24,692 bases of DNA, taken from Intrasporangium_A sp039812505 (lineage in GTDB: Bacteria > Actinomycetota > Actinomycetes > Actinomycetales > Dermatophilaceae). The translations under genes were made by a program, and so were the position numbers. The notes under the pieces are model-generated. The model was given only the letters and a program-made list of their open reading frames with translations, ran no database searches and had not been told where the DNA came from. The stretch is from contig NZ_JBDIAQ010000045.1 of the NCBI RefSeq assembly GCF_039812505.1, forward strand, positions 1 to 24,692, written 5' to 3'. Shown here piece after piece: positions 15,492 to 23,219 of the stretch. Within the stretch, counting starts at the first letter, position 1. Each line of letters opens with the position of its first letter.

Positions 15492-16880
15492 TCAGTCCTC
15501 GAGCGCCTCGACGGCGCGTACCTCGGCGATCTCCTCGTCGTCCATCGTGATGCTCAGCGGACGACGCAGGAACCGGGTGATCACCAGCAGGGTGACCAGT
15601 CCGATGCCGAACCAGACCAGGCCGTAGTGCAGCGAGTCCGGCGACAGGTTGACCCACAGCACGACGGTCGCGGCCACGCCGAGCAGCGGCAGCACGATGT
15701 TGGTGAAGAGCTCTCCCATCGTCTGCACCAGCCGCTTCCGGTAGGCGAAGTAGACGATCACCGTGAGGTTGACGAAGGTGAACGCGACCAGCGCCCCGAA
15801 GTTGATCATGGCGGCGATGAAGTCGAGGTTGAACGGGATCGCCAGCAGGGACACCGCACCGACGAAGACGACCGCCTTGGCGGGCGTGTGCCAGCTCGGG
15901 TGCACGTAGGAGAACTGGCGCGAGAGCGGCCCGGTGCCGTTGCGGCCCATGACGAACAGCAGGCGTGAGACCGAGGCGTGCGAGGCGAGGCTGGAAGCGA
16001 CGGTCGCGGCGAAGGCCGCGGAGGTCAGCAGGATCTTGAACAGGTCACCGCCCACCTTGAAGGCGATCTCCGGCAACGCGCTGTTCTGCAGGGCGTCCTC
16101 GCTGAAGCCCTCCAGCGTGGGGAACAGCGACTGGGTGAACCACGCCGTGATGAAGAAGATCGCGCCGCCGATGGCCAGCGCCAGGACGATCGCCTTCGGC
16201 ACCGTGCCCGGGCTCCTGGCCTCCTCGGTGTACATCGTGATCGCGTCGAACCCGATGAACGAGAAACACACGATCGTCGCGCCGGTGATGACCAGCCCGA
16301 GATGGACGTCGTCGTGCCAGAAGGGGTTCGTCGAGAAGAGCGTGCCGTTGCCCTGGCCGCTGGTCAGCGCTCGACCGGCCAGGAACAGGAAGACCACGAT
16401 CAGGACCACCTCGAAGACCACCAGCAGGCCGTTGACCCGCGAGGTGTTGGTCATGCTGAGCAGGCACATCGTGGTGATCCCGAAGACGTAGACCACGACC
16501 CAGATCCACGCGGGCACGTCGGGGAAGAAGGCCTCCATGTAGCTGCGGATGATCAGGGCGTTGACCAGCGGCAGCAGCAGGTAGTCCAGCAGGGAGGACC
16601 AGCCGATCAGGAACCCCAGGTTGGGGCTCATCGTCTCGGAGGTGTAGGTGTAGGCCGACCCGGCCGACGGGAAGACCCGGGTCATCCGGCCGTAGCTGAC
16701 CGCGGTGAACAGCATCGCCACCAGCGCCAGCACATAGGCCGTAGGGACCACACCGCCGGTCTCGTTGGATACGATGCCGAACGTGTCGAAGATCACGGTC
16801 GGGGTCATGTACCCCAGGCCGAGACCCACGATCGCCCACAGGCCGAGTGACCTGGACAGGCGGTTCGTACTCTGCGCCAT
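15492..16880 (-). CDS. APC-family amino acid/polyamine permease, PuuP-like
   Basis: This 462-residue membrane protein has about 12 hydrophobic helices. The first, LWAIVGLGLGYMTPTVIFDT, is the APC signature with the Gly-rich unwound helix 1. FPSAGSAYTYTSETM follows at helix 3. FSFIGFDAITMYTEEARSP is the conserved helix 6 and loop region. This pattern is close to putrescine importers of the PuuP type. The ATG at 16880 has GAGG about 6 bases upstream; an upstream in-frame ATG at 16922 would add 14 residues and lacks support. The gene is divergent from a putrescine-type aminotransferase, which supports uptake of a polyamine or a related amine, but sequence alone cannot fix the substrate. Confidence 0.88.
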   Translation of the reverse strand: MAQSTNRLSRSLGLWAIVGLGLGYMTPTVIFDTFGIVSNETGGVVPTAYVLALVAMLFTAVSYGRMTRVFPSAGSAYTYTSETMSPNLGFLIGWSSLLDYLLLPLVNALIIRSYMEAFFPDVPAWIWVVVYVFGITTMCLLSMTNTSRVNGLLVVFEVVLIVVFLFLAGRALTSGQGNGTLFSTNPFWHDDVHLGLVITGATIVCFSFIGFDAITMYTEEARSPGTVPKAIVLALAIGGAIFFITAWFTQSLFPTLEGFSEDALQNSALPEIAFKVGGDLFKILLTSAAFAATVASSLASHASVSRLLFVMGRNGTGPLSRQFSYVHPSWHTPAKAVVFVGAVSLLAIPFNLDFIAAMINFGALVAFTFVNLTVIVYFAYRKRLVQTMGELFTNIVLPLLGVAATVVLWVNLSPDSLHYGLVWFGIGLVTLLVITRFLRRPLSITMDDEEIAEVRAVEALED

Positions 16881-17081
16881 TGCTGCCTCTTTCCTGGGAT
16901 CGCCCCCGGTTCGCTGGTGCACCGGGCCCGCTGCGGTTCGCGTCCGAGGGGCCGACGTGCTTGGTGCCTGAGGGGAGACTAGTCATCCTGACACGGAATC
17001 GGAAGTCCCAGAGAGAAGAAACTTCTGAATCAGTTGTCATGGGGCTTGCCAACTTCGTGATCCATCAGCCAAGATGGGGTC
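16881..17081. promoter_or_regulatory. Divergent permease/aminotransferase control region
   Basis: The stretch from about 16980 to 17075 is AT-richer than its surroundings. It holds the dyad AGAAG-AAA-CTTCT (17014-17026), a likely operator. TTGCCA (17046-17051) and CAAGAT (17070-17075), 18 bases apart, could drive the plus strand and would start RNA at the ATG at 17082. The minus-strand permease promoter was not pinned down. Confidence 0.4.
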
Positions 17082-17246
17082 ATGCAGGAAGTGGGTCACC
17101 TCGACGTACGCCGGATGGCGCACGGCGACGTGGCTCTCGTCACCCGGCCCGCCCACTGGGCGGTCTCCGAGCGCCTGCTCGACCTGCCGATCCGATTCCG
17201 CAGCCTGTCGCCGGTCAGCGCGACGAAGCACGCTTCGTCCCGCTGA
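17082..17246 (+). CDS. 54-residue small ORF, in frame with the aminotransferase
   Basis: ATG at 17082 opens 54 codons ending at TGA 17244-17246. The base pattern is that of coding DNA in this genome: third positions are about 87 percent GC and second positions about half. The peptide begins MQEVGHLDVRRMAHGDVAL and continues through RPAHWAVSERLLDLPIRF. It has no membrane segment and matches no family I know. It is in the same frame as the aminotransferase, with one TGA and 33 bases between them. It may be a small regulatory protein, an uORF, or a remnant of a longer N-terminal domain. Confidence 0.4.
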   Translation: MQEVGHLDVRRMAHGDVALVTRPAHWAVSERLLDLPIRFRSLSPVSATKHASSR

Positions 17247-17279
17247 GTGCGACGGGCCGCTCGACAACTGGGGTACCAG

Positions 17280-18710
17280 ATGACTTCTTCAACCAGCGAT
17301 ACCGCTACCGCCCTGCGGACCGCGGCTGGCACGGATGTGTCGGCGGCGGCGCGCGACCATCTGTGGATGCACTTCACGCGCCACTCCGTCTTCGAGCCCG
17401 TCGAGTCCGGCGGGCTGGGCCAGCAGGTGCCGATCATCACCCGTGGTGAGGGCTACCGGATCTGGGACGAGGCCGGCAACGAGTACCTGGACGGGCTGGC
17501 CGGCCTGTTCGTGGTGCAGGTCGGGCACGGCCGCGACCAGGTGGCCGACGCGATGGCCCGCCAGGCCAAGCAGCTGCCCTACTTCCCGCTGTGGTCCTAC
17601 GCGAACCCGCCGGCGGCCGACCTCGCCGAGCGGCTGGCCGGCTACACCCCGGGGGACCTGAACCGCGTCTTCTTCACCACCGGTGGCGGCGAGGCGGTCG
17701 AGAGCGCCTGGAAGCTGGCCAAGCAGTACTTCAAGCTGATCGGCAAGCCGACCAAGCACAAGGTCATCTCGCGAGCGGTGGCCTACCACGGCACGCCGCA
17801 GGGGGCGCTCAGCATCACCGGCATCCCGGCCGCCAAGGAGATGTTCGAGCCGCTCGTGCCGGGTACCTTCAAGGTGCCCAACACCAACCTGTACCGGGCT
17901 CCGGAACACCTGCGCGACGACGAGAAGGCGTTCGGCCGGTGGGCGGCGGACCGGATCGCCGAGGCGATCGAGTTCGAGGGGCCGGACACGGTCGCGGCGG
18001 TCTTCCTCGAGCCGGTGCAGAACTCGGGCGGGTGCTTCCCGCCGCCGCCCGGCTACTTCGAGCGGGTCCGCGAGATCTGCGACGAGTACGACGTGCTGCT
18101 CGTCTCCGACGAGGTGATCTGCGCGTTCGGCCGCATCGGGTCGATGTTCGCCTGCAACGACTTCGGGTACGTGCCCGACATCATCACCTGCGCCAAGGGG
18201 ATGACCAGCGGATACGCGCCGATCGGTGCGATGATCGCCAGCGACCGGCTCTTCGAGCCGTTCCGCAAGGGCACCACCACGTTCATGCACGGCTACACCT
18301 TCGGTGGGCACCCGGTCTCGGCGGCTGCCGCGCTGGCCAACCTGGACATCTTCGAGCAGGAGAAGCTCAACGACCGGGTGCACCAGAACGGCCCGGCCTT
18401 CCGGGCGACCCTGGAGAAGCTGCTCGACCTGCCGCTCGTCGGTGACGTGCGCGGGGCCGGGTACTTCTACGGGATCGAGCTGGTCAAGGACAAGACCACC
18501 CGCGAGACCTTCAACGACGACGAGGCCGAGCGGCTGCTGCGCGGCTTCCTGTCCAAGGCGCTGTTCGACGCGGGCATCTACTGCCGGGCCGACGACCGTG
18601 GTGACCCGGTCATCCAGCTCGCCCCGCCGTTGATCATCGGCCAGGAGCAGTTCGACGACATCGAGTCCCGGCTCCGGTCCGTGCTGACCGAGGCCGAGAA
18701 CCACCTCTGA
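17280..18710 (+). CDS. Class III aminotransferase, putrescine/omega-amine type
   Basis: This 476-residue PLP enzyme is of the putrescine- or polyamine-pyruvate transaminase type (SpuC-like) and probably converts putrescine to 4-aminobutanal. Landmarks are TTGGGEAVESAWKLAKQY (133-150), YHGTPQGALSITG (169-181), FLEPVQNSGG (242-251), Asp277 in SDEVI for the PLP nitrogen, and Lys306 in CAKGMTSGYAPIG for the Schiff base. FMHGYTFGGHPV (335-346) is the phosphate loop. ATG 17280 is chosen, with GGGG 7 bases upstream. GTG 17247 in the same frame would add 11 residues and lacks a Shine-Dalgarno. Its divergence from the PuuP-like permease supports a role in polyamine catabolism. Beta-alanine or GABA transamination is the main alternative. 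Confidence 0.88.
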   Translation: MTSSTSDTATALRTAAGTDVSAAARDHLWMHFTRHSVFEPVESGGLGQQVPIITRGEGYRIWDEAGNEYLDGLAGLFVVQVGHGRDQVADAMARQAKQLPYFPLWSYANPPAADLAERLAGYTPGDLNRVFFTTGGGEAVESAWKLAKQYFKLIGKPTKHKVISRAVAYHGTPQGALSITGIPAAKEMFEPLVPGTFKVPNTNLYRAPEHLRDDEKAFGRWAADRIAEAIEFEGPDTVAAVFLEPVQNSGGCFPPPPGYFERVREICDEYDVLLVSDEVICAFGRIGSMFACNDFGYVPDIITCAKGMTSGYAPIGAMIASDRLFEPFRKGTTTFMHGYTFGGHPVSAAAALANLDIFEQEKLNDRVHQNGPAFRATLEKLLDLPLVGDVRGAGYFYGIELVKDKTTRETFNDDEAERLLRGFLSKALFDAGIYCRADDRGDPVIQLAPPLIIGQEQFDDIESRLRSVLTEAENHL

Positions 18711-18746
18711 GCCGACCGACCACGAGGCCGACCGGCCACGAGCGAA

Positions 18747-18789
18747 CCCCCGGTCGAGAGCCCGCATCGCGGGCCTCGACCGGGGGTTT
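18747..18789. terminator. Strong bidirectional terminator
   Basis: CCCCCGGTCGAG (18747-18758) pairs with CTCGACCGGGGG (18775-18786). After one bulged A, GCCCGC (18760-18765) pairs with GCGGGC (18769-18774) around a 3-base loop, giving an 18-bp stem. TTT follows on the plus strand and TTC on the minus strand. It separates the convergent aminotransferase and ATP-grasp genes. Confidence 0.8.
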
Positions 18790-18793
18790 CGTA

Positions 18794-20320
18794 CTACTTG
18801 ACGTACGACAGGGGCATGACCGCCGGTGGCTCGGGCACGGCCTCGGCCTGGTACTGCTGCCGGATGCCCTCGATGTACCGCCGCGAGCGCGGGGTCAACG
18901 CGGCCCCGTCGGCGGAGTAGCTCTGCATCCGCCCCTTGGTGACCAGGATGCCCAGGTCGGCGCCCTTGAACTGGTACTCGCCGGCGCCGTACACCCGTAG
19001 GAAGAAGCACTCGTCGGCATCGGTCAGCTCGTGCCAGTCGTTGCTGACGTGCCGGAAGTCCAGCGACCCGTCGTCCTGCAGCTGCCAGATGCCGGTGCGC
19101 GGGGCGGCCAGCAGTCGCTCGACACGGTCCTCGGTGAACTTGATGATCAGCTGCGACCAGACGTCCACGGCGGCCAGCTCACGCCAGCGCTCGTTGATCT
19201 CCTGGACGTCGATGTCGTAGTCGACGTCCATGTACTCCAACAGGTGGAACAGGAACAACGGGATGTCCGCGTAGGCGCCCGCCGTCACGTTGGTCATCGA
19301 GGACGCGCCGGAGATGCGGGGGTTGAGCTCACCCAGGTAGACCTCGTCGGTGTCCAGGTCCACGAGGACGTCGACCTCGAAGAAGCCCTTGTAGCCCTCC
19401 TGGCGCAGCCGGTCCCCGAGCCGACGCACGTGCTCGATGGCCGTCGCCCGGTGCGCCTCGGTCAGCGCCTCGGGATAGAGGTCGTTGCCGCACCAACCGC
19501 CCTTGTAGGGCGTCAGCTCGGTGTACCCGGTCAGGTCGGTCATGAAGGGACCGACGACCGTGCCGTGCCGGGTGTTGACCGCCTCGACCGCCGCCGCCCG
19601 GTTGTTGATCCGCTTCATGATCTTCAGGTCCTGGCCGGTCATGTCGTCGGCATGGGCGTCCCAGTCCTGCTCGGACTTGACGAAGAAGGTCGTCTTGCCG
19701 GAGTCGCCGTACGGGGTCTGCACGACCAGGTCGGTGCCCAGCCCGGCGTCCTGCGCCTGGGTGCTCAGCTGCTCCCAGCTGTCGGCACGGCCCAGGAGGT
19801 TGGGGACCGACGGCGCGCCGGCCTCGTTGCCGAGCTTGGTCGTGACGATCTTGGAGTCCAGGTGCCGCCGCAGGCTGTCGGGGGGCAGGATGAGCTCGTA
19901 GCCCATCTCCTCGCAGATGCGTTCGGTCTCCTCGTCCAGGAAGACCAGCGCCACCTTCGGCTTGCGTCCGTGCCGGGTCATGTAGGCATGGCACTCGGGG
20001 TCGCGCAACAGGTAGTTGTTGATCTCCTCGACGCTCTTGAACTCGACGTAGGGGCGGTGCGAGGGAGCGAACACCCGCGGGTGCGCACCCTCCCACGAGT
20101 CGTAGTAGACGACATACTCGAAGTTGCGCACCCACCGGTCGATCCCGAGCAGGTTGAACGCGGTCGGGCCGACGAAGAAGACCGGATCGGTGTTGGTGCG
20201 GAAGAAGGAGCGGATCTCCGAGATCCCGCGTAGGTGTCGTCGTGGTCCGCCGGAATCGACGGCATCGGGTGGGTTCTGTGCCGACTCGACCTCAGTGGCC
20301 TGATCGAGGTTGCTGTCCAT
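18794..20320 (-). CDS. ATP-grasp ligase of unknown substrate (often labelled biotin carboxylase)
   Basis: From ATG 20320 the protein has 508 residues. The ATP-grasp features are a Gly-rich loop TPYGDSGKTTF (202-212), the strand GFFEVDVLVD (312-321) and the Mg-binding GELNPRISGASS (330-341). The fold is that of carboxylate-amine ligases and the carboxylase/CPSase group. I see no biotin-carrier domain or partner, so biotin carboxylase is likely a misleading name. An ATP-dependent ligation of a carboxylate to an amine fits better. Neighbours are a NylB-like hydrolase, a polyamine transaminase and a glutamine-synthetase-like ligase. A GAGG stands about 10 bases upstream. The frame stays open upstream to ATG 20584 (next feature). 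Confidence 0.75.
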   Translation of the reverse strand: MDSNLDQATEVESAQNPPDAVDSGGPRRHLRGISEIRSFFRTNTDPVFFVGPTAFNLLGIDRWVRNFEYVVYYDSWEGAHPRVFAPSHRPYVEFKSVEEINNYLLRDPECHAYMTRHGRKPKVALVFLDEETERICEEMGYELILPPDSLRRHLDSKIVTTKLGNEAGAPSVPNLLGRADSWEQLSTQAQDAGLGTDLVVQTPYGDSGKTTFFVKSEQDWDAHADDMTGQDLKIMKRINNRAAAVEAVNTRHGTVVGPFMTDLTGYTELTPYKGGWCGNDLYPEALTEAHRATAIEHVRRLGDRLRQEGYKGFFEVDVLVDLDTDEVYLGELNPRISGASSMTNVTAGAYADIPLFLFHLLEYMDVDYDIDVQEINERWRELAAVDVWSQLIIKFTEDRVERLLAAPRTGIWQLQDDGSLDFRHVSNDWHELTDADECFFLRVYGAGEYQFKGADLGILVTKGRMQSYSADGAALTPRSRRYIEGIRQQYQAEAVPEPPAVMPLSYVK

Positions 20321-20609
20321 GGCATCGTCCTCGCTGTCGCTCGTGGGATGAGCCGCTCGCTGCTCGGGCGACGACGGAGCCGCCCCGACGCAGAGACCGG
20401 TCAGGAAGTGTATCGCCCTCCACGGCAGGGTGCAGCCCACCGGGAGCACCCCGGCGAGGCCGGGGACCCCCAGCCGCCGGGGCACGCCGGCTCCGACCTG
20501 CAGGGCGTCGCGGAGCAGGCCGGGGACCCGCCCGGCGATGCCCAGCGGGACACCCCACCGGAGGTCGTCGGGCAGCAGTGGCATCGGGAACCCTGACCTG
20601 GCCGTTCGT
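20321..20609 (-). other. Gap upstream of the ATP-grasp gene, with an in-frame 88-codon open extension
   Basis: Between the NylB-like stop and the ATP-grasp start, the same minus frame is open from ATG 20584 and would add 88 residues. Third positions are about 90 percent GC and second positions about 55 percent, which looks like coding DNA. The extension starts MPLLPDDLRWGVPLGIAG and is moderately hydrophobic and Pro/Gly-rich. AGGG lies about 7 bases before the ATG. I know no ATP-grasp relative with such an extension. It may be an N-terminal region, a separate small protein or chance openness in GC-rich DNA. Confidence 0.3.
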
Positions 20610-21896
20610 CTAGTCCTGGCCGGTCTCGGAGCCGGGGTTCTTCGGGTGCACGGCCGCCCCGCTGGAGCCGGGCCGCGGCGCCTCACCGCCCAGCCCGCTC
20701 AGGTGCCGCCCGAGGGCCGTGAACGCCCGGATGGTGTCGATCAGGAAGGCCGGGTTCTGCGGGTCGGGCCAAGTCGAGTACTTGACCGCCACGGTGGCCG
20801 TCTCGCGGTCGACCAGCACCATCTGGCCGTGGATGCCCAGGCACAGCTGCACCGTGCCGGACGGGCCGGGGGTGAACCAGAACTGGTTGCGGTACCAGCC
20901 ACCGGGCAGGAACGGCTCGTTGTCCGAGGCGGCGAAGGCGGCCCGGATGTCGGGGTCGAGGGACCGGGCCGCCCGCAGCCAGTCCGCCGGCACCACCGAC
21001 CGGTCGCCGCACCGGCCGTCGTCGAGCAGGAGCTGGCCGAACCGGGCCAGGTCCCGGATGACGGCCGAGACGCCGCCGTCGTGGATCGCCGTGCCCACGC
21101 AGTCGCAGGTCACGTCGGCGTCCCACTCGGCACCCATCGGCGTCCACAGGTACCGCGCGATGAGATGGGCCATCCGGTCGCCGGCGGCCCGCTCGCACAC
21201 CCAGCCGAGCACGTCCGTGTCGGCGGACCGGTAGGTGAAGTCGCCGCCGTGCGGACCCTCCGAGCGCAGGGTCCGCAGGTAGGCGTACGCGCCCAGCGGT
21301 GCCTCGTCGAGCCCGGGGCGCCAGCCCATGTGGCGCTCCATGACCCGGACCTCGGCCTTCGGGTCCTTGTAGGCCTCGCTGAACTTGGCTCCGGTCCGCA
21401 TGTCGAGCAGGTCGCGCACCCGGGCACCGCTGTACCCGGAGCCGGCGATCTCCGGGACGTAGTCGTCGACGGTCTTCTCGACCTCCAGGCGTCCCTCCTG
21501 CACCAGGTTGCCGGTCACGCACCCGACGAGGGACTTGGACACGGACATCAGCAGGTGGGACGTGTCCGGCCGCATGAGCCCGCGGTACTGCTCCATCACG
21601 ATCCGGCCATCGTGCACCACCACGACCGCGTCGGTGAAGGTGTCGGCCAGGACCTCGCCGACCGTGCCGGCTCCCTTCTCCAGCCGCTGCACCTTCACGG
21701 CCTCGAGCTCGGCGCTCCGGTCGGTGACCTCCCAGGCGCGTCCGGGCACCGGGCTGCGTGGGATGCGGTGGGTCGGGATCACCTCGCGCAGGTGCAGGAA
21801 GGACCATCGGTTGTACGGCGCGTCCTGCCAGTTCTTCACTGTCACAACGGAATCCGCAACCGGTGGGAATCCCTGCATGAGCTCCTGTGCTGACAT
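20610..21896 (-). CDS. NylB-like serine hydrolase (class C beta-lactamase fold)
   Basis: From ATG 21896 the protein has 428 residues. Ser118 and Lys121 form the SxxK motif in MSVSKSLVG, and Tyr222 in YRSADTDVLGWV supplies the second catalytic motif (Tyr-x-Ser). The Ser-Lys-Tyr set and the surrounding sequence resemble 6-aminohexanoate-dimer hydrolase (NylB) and its relatives, which cleave linear amides or esters. There is no signal peptide, so the enzyme is probably cytoplasmic. In this setting a linear amide of a polyamine or omega-amino acid is a reasonable guess, but it is inference. The start lies 7 bases after TACACT on the minus strand and lacks a Shine-Dalgarno, suggesting a leaderless mRNA. 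It reads toward the ATP-grasp gene, likely the same operon. Confidence 0.85.
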   Translation of the reverse strand: MSAQELMQGFPPVADSVVTVKNWQDAPYNRWSFLHLREVIPTHRIPRSPVPGRAWEVTDRSAELEAVKVQRLEKGAGTVGEVLADTFTDAVVVVHDGRIVMEQYRGLMRPDTSHLLMSVSKSLVGCVTGNLVQEGRLEVEKTVDDYVPEIAGSGYSGARVRDLLDMRTGAKFSEAYKDPKAEVRVMERHMGWRPGLDEAPLGAYAYLRTLRSEGPHGGDFTYRSADTDVLGWVCERAAGDRMAHLIARYLWTPMGAEWDADVTCDCVGTAIHDGGVSAVIRDLARFGQLLLDDGRCGDRSVVPADWLRAARSLDPDIRAAFAASDNEPFLPGGWYRNQFWFTPGPSGTVQLCLGIHGQMVLVDRETATVAVKYSTWPDPQNPAFLIDTIRAFTALGRHLSGLGGEAPRPGSSGAAVHPKNPGSETGQD

Positions 21897-22097
21897 ACCG
21901 GGCAGTGTATCCCTCGCGATGACGGCCGTCCGGAGATCCCCCGGACACAGCCGGTGCCGGTCGTCGTGCACCGGGCGCCGGGGTCGGAGCCGGCCCGCTC
22001 GGTCGCGGCGGCCCGGGGGACGGGCCCCGGCTGCGCGGAACCACGCACCGGGGCGATAGCCTGAGGTTCGATCACCGCCGATCCTTGGAGGCTTGCC
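21897..22097. promoter_or_regulatory. Divergent promoter region between NylB-like gene and ilvE
   Basis: On the minus strand TACACT (21904-21909) is a good -10 placing the start at the NylB-like ATG. On the plus strand GATAGCCT (22055-22062) contains a TAGCCT -10 for ilvE, and GGAGG lies 7 bases before its ATG. No good -35 was found for either, and no ORF is supported here. Confidence 0.4.
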
Positions 22098-23219
22098 ATG
22101 ACCGACACGACGTCCACCCGGTCCGCGCTCACGTTCGAGGTCAACCGCCGGTCAGACCCGACGCCGGCGGACGCGATCGCGAAGGTGCACGAGAACCCGG
22201 GGTTCGGCAAGACCTTCACCGACCACATGGCCGTGATCGACTGGACGTCCGACGGGGGCTGGGCCAACGCGAGGGTAGTGCCCTACGGCCCCTTCCAGCT
22301 GGAGCCTGCGGCAGCCGTCCTGCACTACGCGCAGGAGATCTTCGAGGGGATGAAGGCCTACCGGCACGCCGACGGCTCGATCTGGACCTTCCGTCCCGAG
22401 GCCAACGCCGCACGGTTCGCCAACAGCGCCCGACGGCTGGCCCTGCCGGTGCTCGAGGCCGACGACTTCGTCGAGTCCCTGCGCCAGCTCGTGTCGGTCG
22501 ACCGAGCGTGGGTGCCGGAGCCCGGTGACAGCGGCGAGAAGAGCCTCTACCTGCGGCCGTTCATGTTCGCCTCCGAGGCCTTCCTCGGGGTGCGCCCGGC
22601 AGACGGGATCACCTACTGCGTCATCGCCTCCCCGGCCGGTGCCTACTTCTCCGGCGGGCTCAAGCCGGTGACCCTGTGGCTCTCGATCAACTACGCCCGG
22701 GCCGGTGCCGGTGGGACCGGCGCGGCCAAGTGCGGCGGCAACTACGCGTCCTCGCTCGCGGGACAGCTCGAGGGCATCGAGCACGGTTGCGACCAGGTCG
22801 TCTTCCTCGACTCCTCCACCCACACGTTCATCGAGGAGCTCGGGGGGATGAACCTGTTCATCGTCTACAAGGACGGGCGCATCGTCACCCCGGAGCTGAC
22901 CGGCTCCATCCTCGAGGGAGTCACCCGACGCTCGATCCTCGCGCTCGCCGAGGAGGTGGGGCTGAGGCCCGAGGAGCGCAGCATCCCGATCCAGGAATGG
23001 AAGGACGGCGCCGAGAGCGGGGCAATCGCCGAGATCTTCGCCTGCGGCACCGCAGCGGTCATCACGCCGGTCGGCGAGCTGCGCTGGGAAGGCGGCTCGT
23101 GCAACCACCGTCGGGAGGGGCACGACGACGCCGTCGCCCTGAAGCTGCGCAGCAAGCTGCTCGACATCCAGTACGGCCGGGTCGAGGACACCCACGGCTG
23201 GCTGACCCGGCTCGTCTGA
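22098..23219 (+). CDS. ilvE: Branched-chain amino acid aminotransferase
   Basis: IlvE performs the last step of Val, Leu and Ile synthesis, transferring the amino group from glutamate to the 2-oxo acids (PLP, fold type IV). The 373-residue protein has the family motifs YAQEIFEGMKAYR (77-89), YLRPFMFASE (151-160), the PLP Lys211 in GGTGAAKCGGNYA (205-217), FIEELGGMNLF and IFACGTAAVITPVG. The ATG at 22098 has GGAGG 7 bases upstream. It is separated from leuB by the polyamine-type genes. Its stop overlaps the probable CTG start of the glutamine-synthetase-like gene, so the two are expected to be cotranscribed. Confidence 0.97.
   Translation: MTDTTSTRSALTFEVNRRSDPTPADAIAKVHENPGFGKTFTDHMAVIDWTSDGGWANARVVPYGPFQLEPAAAVLHYAQEIFEGMKAYRHADGSIWTFRPEANAARFANSARRLALPVLEADDFVESLRQLVSVDRAWVPEPGDSGEKSLYLRPFMFASEAFLGVRPADGITYCVIASPAGAYFSGGLKPVTLWLSINYARAGAGGTGAAKCGGNYASSLAGQLEGIEHGCDQVVFLDSSTHTFIEELGGMNLFIVYKDGRIVTPELTGSILEGVTRRSILALAEEVGLRPEERSIPIQEWKDGAESGAIAEIFACGTAAVITPVGELRWEGGSCNHRREGHDDAVALKLRSKLLDIQYGRVEDTHGWLTRLV

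Noticed and set aside
17289..19010. 573-codon minus-strand ORF opposite the aminotransferase
   Set aside because: Shadow frame; it crosses the strong terminator at 18747-18789 and has no recognisable domain.
18794..20320. Calling the ATP-grasp protein a biotin carboxylase
   Set aside because: No biotin-carrier or carboxyltransferase gene is nearby, and the context is amine metabolism. Only the ATP-grasp fold is supported.
22676..23215. GTG 22676 as the start of the GS-like gene
   Set aside because: The 180-codon extension lies wholly inside ilvE in another frame and is Arg/Gly-rich shadow sequence.
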